A stretch of DNA of 64,000 bases. Source: Lethocerus indicus (lineage: Eukaryota; Arthropoda; Insecta; Hemiptera; Belostomatidae). Below, one piece after another: positions 1 to 12,459 of this stretch. Location of the stretch: positions 5,334,925 to 5,398,924 of the forward strand of contig JACDQD010000003.1 of the NCBI GenBank assembly GCA_019843655.1. The letters are read 5' to 3'. The stretch's first letter is position 1. Every line of letters starts with the position of its first letter. Below the pieces are notes generated by a model that made no database searches, was not told where the DNA came from, and worked only from the letters and a program-made list of their open reading frames with translations. A program made the position numbers and the translations under genes.

Positions 1-38
1 AAAATGCTGCGAGACAATTGAAAGAGTGAAATTGAGTA
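1..38 (-). CDS. candidate internal exon, cut by the left window edge
   Basis: On the minus strand a long pyrimidine tract (rich in TCTGTCTGCTTTCTTCC) ends in ATGCAG directly before position 38, which is an excellent 3' splice site. The 38 nt that remain are open in all three frames, so coding cannot be tested. Read in phase 2, which would continue the exon at 3335-3386, it gives TQFHSFNCLAAF. The remainder lies outside the window. A second weaker acceptor (TCTCGCAG) lies inside it. The minus strand here is pyrimidine-rich, so hydrophobic translations are expected from composition alone. Probably the third exon of the signal-peptide gene, if that gene is real. Confidence 0.2.
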
Positions 39-3000
39 CTGCATAGGAAGAAAGCAGACAGAACGGAACACATCCGGCGTAAACAGAGATCTGACAATTC
101 AAGGACGATGAATAAGTGCGTATACAAAAGAATGGTTGAAACAATCGAGGAAATGCAACAATTAATTGAATTAATAAACCATATACTAGAGGCGTTAAAA
201 GAATAGAAGTTTGTCATTAGTTGGGAGGATAATGAAGGAAGAGAAATTATTTCATTCGAAGCAACATATGTCCTGTCGTGGTTTTCAATCTCTCTTTCGT
301 TGTTTTTCATATAATGAAGGTAAGAATATAAAACATTTATTAAACAAAAATAAATTGCAAAAGATTAGTGTTTCCGGGTTTCAATTTATAGCGGGCTTCC
401 CATTTAGTAAAGGACTTCCTGAAGGAAGTAATCTCGAAGGCCGTGAACACAAATATGGAGCGGAAGCCCAATTTTATTTTAATATTTCCCGAATGTCAAG
501 CGACGCCAATTACTTAACTCTTGATCAATGAACAGATGAAAGGTTGTTTTCTCGACCTTCTGTCTCTTCTTGCTGGGTTGGTCTTTGACAAATAGCAGAC
601 CCGCGAAAGGAGACAGAAACTATGGAATTCCAAACAGTAGCAGACCACATAACAGGTTTTTAAAAATAATTGTACCTTGTTACAACCCTTCTGTCCGTAA
701 TTATGATGTGAAAATGTATACACAGTATTAGTATAACATAGTTTTGCAATATGAGTGTCTACGTGAATTGCAACAAATAATAAATACATTTCAAGTTAAT
801 TGACGACAAAAATTGCATTATAGTCCTTATGCAACTCAGTATTTAGGACGCCGAATCGGCCAGGCAAGGTCCCCATTAAAACCTATGTCCTCTTTCGGCG
901 AATTTTTCCAATACTGGTTTTTCTCGTACAAGGCCGACGTGGTGGTTGTGGGCTAGCGGGGACAGCGGTACTGCTAAATGTCAAACAGCAAGGGTCGCTG
1001 TGTTTCCGAGCAGGTGATGGCCGAGGGAGATATACGACCACCCACCCACTCGTGGTATTTACGATTCGGCTAATCAACAAGCTACATATATGCAAAGCGC
1101 CACTATAAATGTAGGCGCCAGCCTTTACCGTCAAGCGTCGCCAATTTAAAAGCAAATCTTTATAGCGTAGAAGTTCAAATTGTGGCATAAATATACAAAA
1201 TACAAAATCAATATATTTAAAACAGAGTGAATGAATATTAAACAATACCAGGCGACAGATTTTGAAAAATTATTAAAACAAAGCCCAGATGAAGTTGGTG
1301 TGTTTGTTGAAGCGCTAAATTAATATGAAACATATTCCCACGAAACGTAAAACGAAATGATTAAAAACAATATAGGATATTAAATATCGTAAAGAAATTG
1401 AACGCGGAAAAGTTCGAAATAAGAAGTTGTTCACCTTAATGTTAAGGTGATCAAGTGATGAAATGAAAGTTTTAGGGGGTGTAGCGACCTCGGACGTTTC
1501 GACTTTTGCTCCGAGTTCGACCCTCGCGGGCGTGTTAAGGCCAAGGTGGTCCTCGCCTCTCGCTCCACCCTAATTACGCCATTTTCTGTCTAAACTAGAC
1601 CGTTCCTCGGTCAAAACCGGAGCCTTGATAGTTCAAAATGCCGGCCCGATAAAGTCGATTTAAACTGTTGCGAAACTCGGCTCTCGACAAAAGAAAAAAA
1701 AATGTTATTCCAACTAGACCGTGACATTTGCCGGGCGTACATTTTTTTTCTTAAATTTTAGTTCCACTCCGGTTGTCGTATCAAACCGTTAGAAAGTAAG
1801 CGAGGAGGCTCAGCGTGTGCCGGAATATACAGCGAGTGGGGGAGGGGCCGCACTTCATCCAGCTACTTTAGATAAGCGGACAGAAGTAGCACGATTCAAT
1901 AGTCTGCAATAGCAACAATGAATTTGGTTACGCTAACACCCCTGCTGATATATGGGGCCGTAATTTTGTCGGACCCATTATATAAGGGGTGGTTTCGGGC
2001 TGGCTCCTTTAAAAGACGTGATATAACACCCAGATATTATGTCGGACATTATAACGCTCTAATTAGACGTATTTATGGCGATGTTTAATGATTTCCACCT
2101 GCGAGGTTCCTCACTTGGCCCGACAGGGGCTAGGACGCGTTATTCACGATAGACTCACGAGGGTAGGAACCATCGCTAAGAACGAGCACAATGATGGAGA
2201 AATAATTTATTTCGATCATTAACTTTCGGGAACCAGCCAAAAGTATTGAGAGCAAAGATTTCACACACACGCCTCCACGACGAGAAACCGGACTATTTAC
2301 TTAAAGAGGCGATCGTGTTCCTCAATAACCGAACCAGATTAACGGCCGATCCACGCCAATAACTAGTATGTGGGAGCATGTGAGACAAATAAGAAAAGTC
2401 CAACATTGGCATCAAGTATTTCTGCCGGCTCTCTACTGCCTTTCTCTTTCCAGCTCGGTGTCGTCAGTGGGGAGGCGCGTGTCGCCGGCTTGTGCCTGTC
2501 CCGAGTTCAATTAAGCCTTTAATTGGCCAGAAATAAAATAATTAAGGAAGCGGTGGACCCGAGGATGGGTCGCCCGAAGGGATGAATTTAAAAAAAAGTG
2601 GCGACTTTCTCTGAAATAACGGCGCCGACTCCTCGGAATAATTGGCTCCAACGTCCCGTTAACTGCCCTATCGAATGGTGGTGTTGGGGGTGGTCGTTGG
2701 GGTTACCCTGCATATTTCAAGCATCATTTGAACCCGGTATCTCAGATACTAATCTTTCTTTCATCAATTATTTAAATGCTTAAACACAAAAACGATCACC
2801 AGGGAGTGAAAAATAAATCACGCAGAATTTAATTTCCTTGTACGATTCAGTAAAGCACAAAGTTGAATATTCTATTGTACGTTCAGTATTGGAGAGTAAA
2901 CATGCCGTAATGCTCAATTTCACTTTTATATAAATGAACACACATTTCCCGGTTTTGAGCCGGGCAGTTGCGTGATATTGGGAGCGGGCGGTACGGGTTT

Positions 3001-3334
3001 ATAATTTCGTGACACACCGAGAGTCCCGCCAGAGCGGCTCACGAACGCGTAGAGGCGTGTCCAACTAAATGACCGAATGAATGCGTTTTGAAATTCATTA
3101 TATAATCGGCTTTTATGTAATCTGCCGGGCATTAAAAAATTAATAAGACCCATTAATCTTTCTCAGGTCAAGATCGATATCAGAAAATATTTTGTCAGCC
3201 CGCCGCATCCAGAACCTATTAATTTCATCTATATTTCACTTACGTTGATTTATTAGTATATTAATACGGTAGAAATGTCTTTACTAGAGAGGTCTGTTAT
3301 TAAGCAGATTAAGCTTAAAAATACAGCTACTTAC
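39..3334. other. AT-rich non-coding stretch, probable intron
   Basis: I see no supported gene here. It holds a degraded foldback element (553-662) and a GC-richer block at about 1480-1800 without a long frame. Short frames in it (for example about 883-1245 on the minus strand) have no recognisable domain. A minus acceptor/donor pair around 3240-3284 is closed by stops in all frames. If the minus-strand exons at 3335 and 1 belong together, this is the intron between them. Confidence 0.4.
553..662 (+). mobile_element. degraded foldback element copy with tail
   Basis: A short hairpin: the left arm (about 557-588, TTCTGTCTCTTCTTGCTGGG) is complementary with mismatches to the right arm (about 595-620, GCGAAAGGAGACAGAAAC). 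It is followed by a tail (about 627-660) containing ATTCCAA, CAGACCACATAACAGGT. Arms and tail match the better preserved copies at 46780 and 58207. The inner body is lost. Non-autonomous, with no coding capacity. Confidence 0.65.
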
Positions 3335-3386
3335 AAACTGGAAGTATATTCATTCTGTATGTTCATATATCTTGTTCTATATTTAC
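3335..3386 (-). CDS. candidate internal exon, 52 nt, phase 1 in / phase 2 out
   Basis: On the minus strand the exon is preceded by a 20-nt almost pure pyrimidine tract ending in CCAG, a near-ideal 3' splice site, and followed by GTAAGT, a perfect 5' splice site. Of the three frames only one is stop-free. It needs two bases to complete an incoming codon (phase 1), exactly the phase left by the signal-peptide exon at 36607-36667. It would add (G)KYRTRYMNIQNEYTSS. The last exon bases (TTT) are not the usual AG, a weak point. The implied intron to 36606 is about 33 kb. I recognise no family. It could be a chance splice-site pair; the phase match has a 1-in-3 chance of being accidental. Confidence 0.35.
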
Positions 3387-3679
3387 CTGGAAAAAGAAAA
3401 AAGAATTAACTAAAATCGTTTTAATTAATCTACGAAACAATTAACTGTAATTTTAGATGATATCGCTTTATGTAGATTTTTATTGCTACCTCATACGCAC
3501 CAAATAAAATCGAACGTTTAACTCTCCCGATGCTTTCATTGAACCGCCAGTGTTTATTCATAGTGAAGTTACGCGCTCTAGTAATTATAATACTTTCTTC
3601 TTATCAAGCCATAAAGAATTAAACGCTCTCGGAGCTCAACGTTAGGAGACAGAGCCGAGCTTTTACTCCCCGGCTCCAG

Positions 3680-3741
3680 AATCAACCAAACTTGTTCATC
3701 TAAATATCTTCTCCCGCGTGTTACAAGATAGGAAGGGACAG
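3680..3741 (+). CDS. candidate internal exon, 62 nt, phase 1 in / phase 0 out
   Basis: The exon is preceded by a pyrimidine tract ending in GGCTCCAG and followed by CAG|GTAAGA, a strong donor. Two frames contain stops; the open one reads STKLVHLNIFSRVLQDRKGQ. It lies only 0.3 kb from the minus-strand candidate exon at 3335, on the opposite strand, so at most one of the two is likely to be coding in a simple model. No family is recognised. Chance pairs of this quality are expected a few times in the window. Confidence 0.2.
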
Positions 3742-6290
3742 GTAAGATAAGATTTAAATTACAAACTTATTTTTCACTGCCGTCCTAATGAAATATCTAG
3801 GTACGCCGACGCGCACGAAAAGCGATTGCGTAAGAACGCATGTCATATGCACCCCGAGCGTTCAGGAATTCATAGCTTACTATGTCTATTTTTAGAAGTT
3901 CACGGTCGTCGGGGCAGGTACCTTAGGTACATAAGCCAATCCTTTGATTTATGACCGTAATATATTATTTACAGTGACACAGAATTATGAAAATTAAGTT
4001 GTAAATACCCGACGGAAATATAGTATTAGTCACTTTATTCATAATTTCCTATGCAGATTTAATAGCTTGTACTGAAAAATTGCGTGTCAATAGAAAGTGC
4101 TGAACTAAGTCAGCGGCCAAAAATAATTACATTTAAGATTGTATTAAAATATCATCTACCTCAGTAAAATTCTGTACTCTGTTATAAATATAAAACGAGA
4201 AATACTATACGATATTATTAAATGGTATTCACTCCAGGAAAGTCCATCAAGGGAAATTGCAATTAAATTTAGATCTTTTCATATAATTAAAAATTTCATT
4301 GGAACGACGTGAGCCATGTCCTCGCTGGTGGCCATACTTGAAACGGTGAACTCGGCGTACACAATAACACATTCTGGCCCGGTTTATTTTTATTGTATTT
4401 ATTTTGAGCTACTCGAGGTGACCGTCCTATACTGTGCGAGGGGACAACTTGGGCAGTTCTGCCGTTATGTTTAACTCTGGTCTTTTCGGACTTGGTGCAG
4501 GGACCCTCCCCGCCTAATTAGAGGACGGACCGGCCGGAGAAAGTACACCGCATACGCTGCCAGAACGTTCGGCACCCAGATAAGGCCGTTTCCAAGTCAT
4601 GCTGCCTGAATAACACGGATAATAGTTAGTTTCAGAAATTCTAGCTTGTTTATTGATTTATTACAGCTGTGTTAGAAAACAGACAGACAAATCTGTGTTT
4701 AATCTTCCTGTTAGTCCATGAACAAGGATGTAATTGACTTATTTTGCAGGACTTGAATACAATACAACAAAATATTTACACTGTTTCTTATGCAATGCGA
4801 TCCGCAGTACAGAGCCGTTGCGGTGAATTACTTGATGGGGCACAAAATTCCTGTAAAACAGATATCTCCTGACAGAACATCATTTCTGTGCTACACAACA
4901 TGTTCACCTTTCAACGATTGAAATGAAAATCATCAACGAATGAAAACGGTGGAACAAAGGATGATGTCACCCTTGGGACGGCGGGAGAATCAAAATGGAA
5001 ACCGCGGACGACCGTTACACACGGATGAGAGTGGACGATAATTATCATTCTGCACCATATTTGTACGGTACCCGTGTACGCCGCGGTCACCGACAGCATA
5101 CCTACTAATTAGACAGTTATTTACTCGGTCGGACGTTTAATTTGACATTCCTTCTAATGGAGAAAAATGTAATTGCATGTTTATAAAATGAAAGTCCAGA
5201 TATTTTGCAGCCCGGGATCTATCCACTTCAGGGTCTTTTGAAAGGAACTAGTTACAAGCGTAGTTTCTGACCGTTAATAAATGGTATGACAATTGCAGAC
5301 GCAAATTCGATTAGGTCTGAAACTATTTCAGCGACTTTAGTACTAGACAAAAGCGTGGAAATGGAGCAAAATCGGAAGGAACAGATGGGGGTAAAATTCT
5401 GCCAGTCATAAGAATTTATTGGCAGAAGTTATCATCTTTAGAATTATGACGCAGGGAACTGGCAGCTTTTACGAGCAGTTCCCAATCATAATGAATATGC
5501 CGAAGCCTCTCCTACACAATCATCGATCTTCACTCGCCCAGCTGATGGTAGACAGGTATTAGGTTCTCGCTATCGTCAGAAGCGTTCCGACAGTGAATTA
5601 ATCAGGTATACCATTTCTGACTGACGCAATGGTACTGAAGATGGGGAGAAACCGAAAACGAATAAGCGAGCGAAGAGAGGGCTACATCTTAAATTTTCTA
5701 TTTATTTCAAAATTTGCACCTAATCTAGAAATAACGGGGCTGATTATAACAATATCTGATGTCATTGTCGATAAGAGAAACGGGTTTACTTTCATCACTA
5801 AACGTTTTCACACTAAAACCGCTTTGAGCAATTAAACATTCTAGTGGTGTTCCTGGAGAGCAGGTGGTACTTCAATTTGTACAAGCCAGAGCACGTCCGT
5901 ACGGCCCGTTGCGTTAAAAGCGAGCTCCGAGTCTTCAGTATTCACGGACCGAGTTGCTTAATCCGGTCTCGGAAAATGTCAACTTTTGCGTAACGACGCG
6001 CGCGAAATCCCGCCGTCCGGCTTCGGCTTTCGTGGGCGGGATTCCTGCCCAGACATCCGGCACACTTCTCCATCCGCCGATTAGAGCCCGCGAAATAATC
6101 CCTGTTTTAATTCAACGCAAGCTCCGTATCGATCTACCCGCTGGAAAGTTGACGCGCGTTTCTTTCATCTTTTAAAGAAAGTTTCCTACCAGACCGGAGT
6201 TCTGGAACTTTAAGTGATCGAGACAACCGAAGTGGGTCGGAAACATCGAATTCTCGATCAACTTTTAAATCGAGTACCTTATAAATATTG
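3742..6290. other. AT-rich non-coding stretch
   Basis: No gene is supported. It contains a GC-richer patch at about 4300-4560 and another at 5950-6160 where a 73-codon minus-independent frame (5954-6175) runs on the plus strand without a recognisable motif. A segment at 5386-5407 resembles one at 8997-9018 (20 of 22 bases). Immediately upstream of the TATA promoter at 6308 is TTCTGGAA (6200-6207), one inverted pair of heat-shock-element units, not the three usually needed. Confidence 0.4.
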
Positions 6291-6307
6291 ATCTCGAATA
6301 GCCAGGC

Positions 6308-6343
6308 TATAAAACAGCACGATTGCTACTTCAAATTTCAGTA
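6308..6343 (+). promoter_or_regulatory. TATA box plus initiator core promoter (orphan)
   Basis: TATAAAA starts at 6308 and TCAGTA, the arthropod initiator consensus, has its A at 6340, 32 bases downstream. That is the spacing of classical insect TATA/Inr promoters. The predicted transcript starts at 6340; its first ATG (6414) opens only an 18-codon frame (begins MKRKNIKLRT) with no splice donor inside it. The transcript is therefore either non-coding or has a 5' untranslated exon spliced to exons farther right. A second TATAAA at 6280 has no matching initiator. Confidence 0.4.
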
Positions 6344-7735
6344 GAGTAGTTATAGCTGCCTAGCACTATACAGATTCTAAAGTAAATAGACAAGTGTGTC
6401 ATAGTATCTTCAGTATGAAAAGGAAAAACATTAAATTGAGAACCTTAATATGTGAACTTATTCTCAAATGAATAATAATTGGTGTATGAGAATCGTTGTT
6501 AAAAACATCATGTACTGACTCTTCCTCGTAATTTTATTAGTCCTAGTACTGTGCCTATCACATTAGCATATACCTCATGCTTTTGAGGAGTGCAGGGACC
6601 ATCGGAGTTTGCCGGCATTCCAAGAGCGGTAGACATATTTGGTTTCTTATATCTTTTTCATTCAACTCATAACTATTCCGAGTTATATGGGGCCGCCGAG
6701 TGCTGGTAATAGTTTCACATATTTTCGGGCCCGAGGGGCCCAAAAAGCGCATCCGTGAGTGGAGGCGAGATAACAAATATACGGCGAGCCCCCTACCCAT
6801 TAGAAAACAACCCGGGCTGTTTTGACCACGAAATTCCTAGCCGAGCGGCCGCCGATATTGGTGATTTCTAGGTTCAAAAACCCGCTAAGAGCTTTCATCA
6901 GACGCGTCTTTGTCGAACTAGTCCTCCAAGGTTCCATCCGTGTCAACGTCTCCGGAGGCATTCAGATAACCGAGGCCTATTGATTCGGCAGAATCGTTTG
7001 TCAGAAATACCTATCAAGCTATCGTCGAATCTAATTTAATTTTATCGACTTCTGTGTATTATTATAAATAAATATATCGAGAAACTAATTATAGTAAACG
7101 CCTCAAGATTTTAGATGAGGCCAAAGATTAATACAATTTTCTGAAAAACAGAAGCTTTACCCGGCGTTGGTTTATATGTTTTCTAATAATTCTATAAACC
7201 AACCGTCATTATGGCAACCACGTACAAATCATGTTATTGGGAGCTCGACGTATAATTATTTAACAGCTGCGCATGTGGCTGGATAAATTGTATATTGAGA
7301 ACGTGCATTATTCATATACGCAAACATATGTCTGCGGCCGGTGTAGTACAATTTAAAATGATGGAATGAACGAATATTTCACTGTCATTCCGTGGAGTGT
7401 ATCGTACCCTTTCGAAACCCCCGATCGCTAATCGATTACTGCGATTTATTTGATGTAGGAGAGTAATAACACGTTGCTTAATGACGGTGTTTAATTGAAA
7501 AAAAGCCGAATCCCAGGATAAAACCAGCCGAGTGTAAAAGGTCACAATATTTTAGCTGAAAAATATGTGACAGGGCAAATAATTATTCATCGCGTCTCAT
7601 TATATCTTAATAATCATTTTCGCTCAACGCTTGTCCTTAGCACGGCGGTCTTTTTCGAAAAAACCTCTCCTCTAATGAACGACTCAAGATAAACCCAAGG
7701 AGAGGCAGGACTATACTAAAAGGCACACGCACCCC

Positions 7736-7737
<2 letters not shown>

Positions 7738-7768
<31 letters not shown>

Positions 7769-7773
7769 GGGGG
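7738..7773 (+). repeat. (TG)n microsatellite ending in a G run
   Basis: About 14 uninterrupted TG units followed by a run of eight G. Alternating purine-pyrimidine DNA of this kind can adopt Z-form and is length-variable. A 103-codon minus-strand frame across it (histidine/threonine repeat) is an artefact of the repeat. Confidence 0.95.
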
Positions 7774-8708
7774 ACCTTCACACATATAAAATGCAAATGC
7801 CTGGGCATTAGAAAGATACGATCTACCCGGTTGTTGGGTAACGCTTACTAGAGACACGTAGCCATTTAGCGGATATACCGTAAGGAACACGCGTCTAATT
7901 AATCTCACCGTGACCTGAGCATGTGTTCTTATTGTCTTGCGCGCTGTGTTTTTAACGTTTAATTGAAAAAGGGATTTTCGGCCAGCTGAACGGCGCAAAA
8001 CGAACGGGGAGCAATCCATCATTGCCGCGCAAGTCCCTGCCTGTCCTAAATTAATGAAAATGTTCGCCGATTCGTCGTTAGTACGAATTCGTGAATGTAA
8101 AGTCGTACAAAACGTATCCTACATAACACAGATTGGGCCATACAAGTTGATACAGTAAACGAGTTTCAGAATACCGAACATAAAACAGAAAAGAAAATTA
8201 AGGTCTATACATTAAAGAACACTCCTAGAGGATCCTCAATTCAAGGTACAGGTTGTCCAGGAGAAAGTGCAACCGAAAGGTAAGTTAGGGATTTTCCTCG
8301 ATTCCGTCGTTAATGATTGCCGAAAGAGAGTCCTGGGTATGAGGAATCGGAGGCAACAATGGGGCGGTATTAGAGGGCAAGAGTGCTGTTGAACCGGGTC
8401 GAAACTAATGAACGGTACCGATCGGAAGAGACCTTTCCAGCTAAAGTTCACCACTCCCAGTTGGAAATATCTGTTTCCCTGCAGCCCCCGAACCGTCGTC
8501 GGGTTTCGAAAGCCTCGTGTCGAAGCTGTTTCGCGCCGCAGTCAAAAGGTTAGCGGGCGACGATTTATTAAAACCAAAAAAATAGCTATAAACGCGGGTT
8601 CGAAAATTGAGTAACGTCGGGCCCGGCGCATCCGGAGTGAAGTGCACGTCTCAGGTTGTTTTCATCCTTACATAATCCTCGTTACTTGTAAACGACTTGG
8701 GAATTACG

Positions 8709-8775
8709 TTGACTTTTCGGTAAATAAAATTATTCTAATGGAGGGCAATTAGCAAGTGCCCGGTCTGACACGATA
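8709..8775 (+). repeat. diverged duplicate segment, copy A
   Basis: Aligns with 9178-9235 at roughly 70% over about 65 bases. Best shared blocks are GA(C/T)TTTTCGGT, ATT(A/C)TCTAAT, GGAGG and TGCCC(G/T)GTC in the same order and spacing. It may be an old local duplication or a repeated regulatory module. Confidence 0.3.
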
Positions 8776-9177
8776 TTACACGAATTTCATTATACTCTCC
8801 TAACATAATTACTCTCCTGGCCATAATTTTTCCTAACCCGAACCGCAGGTGAGAAGCACATTGTAATTGTAATGATCAATAGTTCTTCCAACTGGTATTT
8901 TAGAGAACAACGGAACTAATCTGTAGAATCATATAAAAATAATTATACTGACATGGCGCAGTTCAGTATGAGACAGGCATACATGTGAAGGACAAGAGGT
9001 AAAATTCATCCAGTCATAACATTGGTCATTATATTGAAGATATATGACCGAGGAACCTACTAGGACGTTTGAAATATCTCAGATTGTGGATACACGTATG
9101 AGTATTGTACGATTTCCTGTAATGAAGCATCGCGTATACCGAAGACCACTTTTCCTCGAGAGGTTGGCACCAATCAC

Positions 9178-9240
9178 TTCGATTTTTCGGTGTATATGAT
9201 TACTCTAATTGGAGGTGCTTACCGCCTGCCCTGTCAGACG
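9178..9240 (+). repeat. diverged duplicate segment, copy B
   Basis: Partner of the segment at 8709, in the same orientation about 470 bases apart. Adjacent sequence on both sides is only loosely similar, so either a short duplication decayed or selection kept only this core. Confidence 0.3.
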
Positions 9241-12200
9241 AGGGAATCGTGAGAATTCTATTCGGTATTATAGGCCGTTTATGTAATTATTCTATCAGTT
9301 TTCCCATCTATTTCGAAAAGCGAAGTTACGACAATCAAATGGGTACATCCGGTTCGTAAAGATGGTTCTGTAAACAAGAAATCCCCAGCTATCGTCAGAG
9401 CTCACCGCAGCGTTGGGTTCGGTCCAAGAGTTCCTAATGAGTGCGCACGCTAAAATGTTACTGCTTCAAATAATATCTTCGACTCTAGTTTTGTGAACTA
9501 ACATTTTTATACTGACTCACGATTATGGATAAGTGAAACTCGTGGAAATCGGTATTACACCCGTGCATGATACATCGTGAGAAATCAATCCGAACTCCAA
9601 TTTCATGGATGGTTTATTTCGCAAGTTTAAAATAAATAAAGAAGCAAAAAATTGTGGAGCACATTAATAAAAGATGGTCGTGAAAAACATTAAAACCATC
9701 TTCCATTCTTATATGCGATCACTGATAACCTTCAAATATTCCGCCGTCCTCGAGGGAGTCATTACGCGAAAATAGAAGCCTCATTCTAACGGACAGCGAC
9801 ACGGCCCTCTGATACGTTTGAAGGTTAACAATCGCTGCTATAATTTGAATAATTACATAAATGAGTGGGATTATGAAATATTTTATTCAAGACTTAAACA
9901 AAATATAGATTCTGTTATTTTGTTGTTTGTCTAACCTAAATTTTGATACAGTTAATGATGTTATGCGCCGAATTTATTTAGCCAACTATTCGGCAATATG
10001 AAAGTTCTTCCAGTACGAAAAAGAGTCCTTGACCGTTCCATAAACACGAACCGATACAGATCCCTTATTACGGTTCTTTTTTCCCCCAACAAGATTAATC
10101 GTCTGGACAGCTGAATAAAAGGTCATTTGAAAGAAGAGAAGGTAAAACGGTCCTGATGCAACGGAGCGTTTTACATCCGTCTGAATGGGCGGGATCCAGT
10201 TTCGATCCATGACTTTTGTCTGTTCTGTTTATTCCCAACGCGTTCTAGATTCCCCTGACATTTTACAGTTACTCTGTTATAAATGCCTGCAATCAGATTG
10301 GAGGCCCTGTCCTCGAACTTATGCAGAAGACAAAAATAATAAAGGTGATACGATTTACGGCCACACACCGTTCCTGAAAGGCCATTTGAAGAAAAGTTCG
10401 TGCGGATGAAATAGGTAAACACTATAACTAGATTTCTTTCACGAGGCTCATTGAATGAATGCAAAAAATACTGTATACTATTCCGGAAGAAATGTATTCG
10501 ACGCAGGTTATACAACTCTCTGGAAAAAAGGCGTATTCGAAACGTTGGGTGGGGACATTCAGAGAAGCGGGCCATGTTTTCGGCTGTTCATCTTCCTGAT
10601 CAGATAGCACAAAGTGGCGGCCGGGTACATAAGTCGCTTTTCCTCTTCCTTCCTTCTCCACGGGCTGTCGGCCCAAAACGGTGACTGGAAGGTTTAATTG
10701 GAAACTCGGTCTATTAAGGAGCCCCAGGGGTAAAAACAATAGGCGAGGTTCGGTGCAGGAACGGGGTCCCCACCTTGTTCCTTTTCTCCCTCACCCAACT
10801 CTTGATCAACACTCGAGGGCTGTGTGAATCAGGCCATGTTAGTTTTTACCCGGCTTGCCTAATCTCCCCAAAGTTTAAATATAGTGAGTGCCCTTAGAAA
10901 AATCCAATAAAAAGGTTTCTAAAAGACGGAGTATGAACCTGGTGGAATATTACATTACTTTTTAAAATAAAGTAATTATAAGTCAAATAAGAATCATGAA
11001 ATCTCAGTATTTAAAACTGGTAACACAAAACTGAGATTTAGTGAATATAAACATAAAGTTTGACAACATAAAATGAGCACAAGAAGAGCAGCAGAAACCA
11101 AATATATTTACAGAGGAATTTTAAAATCGCAAACAATAATGATCAAAGGAATTACCTTTGTTTTCGATGTTTCGATATTTATTATAGACAACTGTAGTTT
11201 TAGAGGTATTGTACCACGCACAATTCATGCATAATTCGTGTCCGAACACAATAATTTTTGTACGCAGTTGAAATCTGTTACGCTTTTTTATTATATACAG
11301 TAGGCTAGAAACTGAAACGATTAAGTTAATTGAATTAGCTTTAAATAAAATTATCACTCGAGAATTCATGATACTGACTTTCTACAATAGGTGCAAGCCA
11401 AAAGAAAGTATCGGTTTGTGAAATAAATTTCCGTTTCAGCCATTCAAACAGACAATTACATTAATTTTTGGTGTGATTCACTTGCCGAATTCACGTTTTT
11501 CTTACTATTCTAGAAACGAAGTAAATTTTTAGGTTAATGCACATAAAATTTAATGATCGATAAGGAAATACGATAGAGGCCCTTTCCAAACGACCAATTT
11601 TTCTTCAATTTCCAAACGGGACGTTTAATATAAAGAAAAAATATCCTCTACATCGATCGAAATTATATTTTTCCTCATGCATTGTGGTAATTAACTTGAA
11701 CAAATCATGCAATGTGAGTAATAAGGAAGCCAACAATAATATTCAGGGCAGACAGATTTCCAGGACCCATTAAAATGTCAAGGAAATTCTGTGGAATGCC
11801 AAAAAGCAAGAATCACCACGATGAATAATGTATGATTAGAACCGCTTTAAACGAATTTTAATATTTCGCTGTATAAATGGAGCACACTAGAACTTTGTTT
11901 ACGAGTTCGACTATGTTTCTATTGTGAAAATAAATTAATACATATCCTAGTCATGTATTACATGTAATGGTACTTCTGATGGTGGTTGATGGTGAGCAAC
12001 ACATGTTCGGTACGAACACGAAACTTTATTTTAATTGATGTGCGCTAGCTGTAACATTATTTGTATGCCGTTGTTGCAGTAATGAAGTAGAATGCGGAAT
12101 ATGTAGTGGGAATTTCCTTCCCACCAGTGTCCAGTATTTACACTGCATCTCATTGCGCTCGGCGCGGTTAGCCTCCCGGTTGTTAGCACATGTTGGCGCG

Positions 12201-12414
12201 TATTTTCATATTTTTTCCACTCTCGGCTCTGGGAAAATTCCCAGGGCGCGAAATGGGAGCCAGCTAGACGCGGGAAATCGTTTTTTCAGACGGATTTTGT
12301 AACAGGTGCAACGCTGCGGCTTCAATTTAAGCTACGAAGTATCAAGAAGTGTGTGTTACTTATTTTTCTACCTGACAGAGTAAACATTTTGGTATAAACG
12401 TGATTTACTTTATG

Positions 12415-12454
12415 TATATAAAAGCCGCCGGAATAGGGCTATCCCATTTCATCT
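12415..12454 (+). promoter_or_regulatory. possible TATA-type core promoter
   Basis: TATATAAAAG begins at 12415 and an initiator-like TCATCT has its A at 12451, 36 bases downstream, slightly longer than ideal. The first ATG (about 12457) opens a 13-codon frame that ends in a TA repeat. No exon can be attached. The plus-strand GC-rich block at about 12590-12860 follows but has no supported coding frame. Confidence 0.2.
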
Positions 12455-12459
12455 AAATG

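Larger units (their letters stand above)
6420..12400. other. AT-rich non-coding stretch with a microsatellite
   Basis: No gene is supported. It holds a (TG)n run at 7738, a pair of related segments (8709-8770 and 9178-9240) and a set of overlapping frames on both strands at 10171-10739. Those mutually exclusive frames on opposite strands point to locally low stop density rather than coding. The 134-codon minus frame there has no recognisable domain. Confidence 0.4.

Noticed and set aside
7711..8022. 103-codon minus frame across the microsatellite
   Set aside because: Histidine/threonine run comes from (TG)n; no other support.
10171..10739. Overlapping 134-, 103-, 77- and 74-codon frames on both strands
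   Set aside because: Mutually exclusive frames reflect locally few stops; no motif in any.
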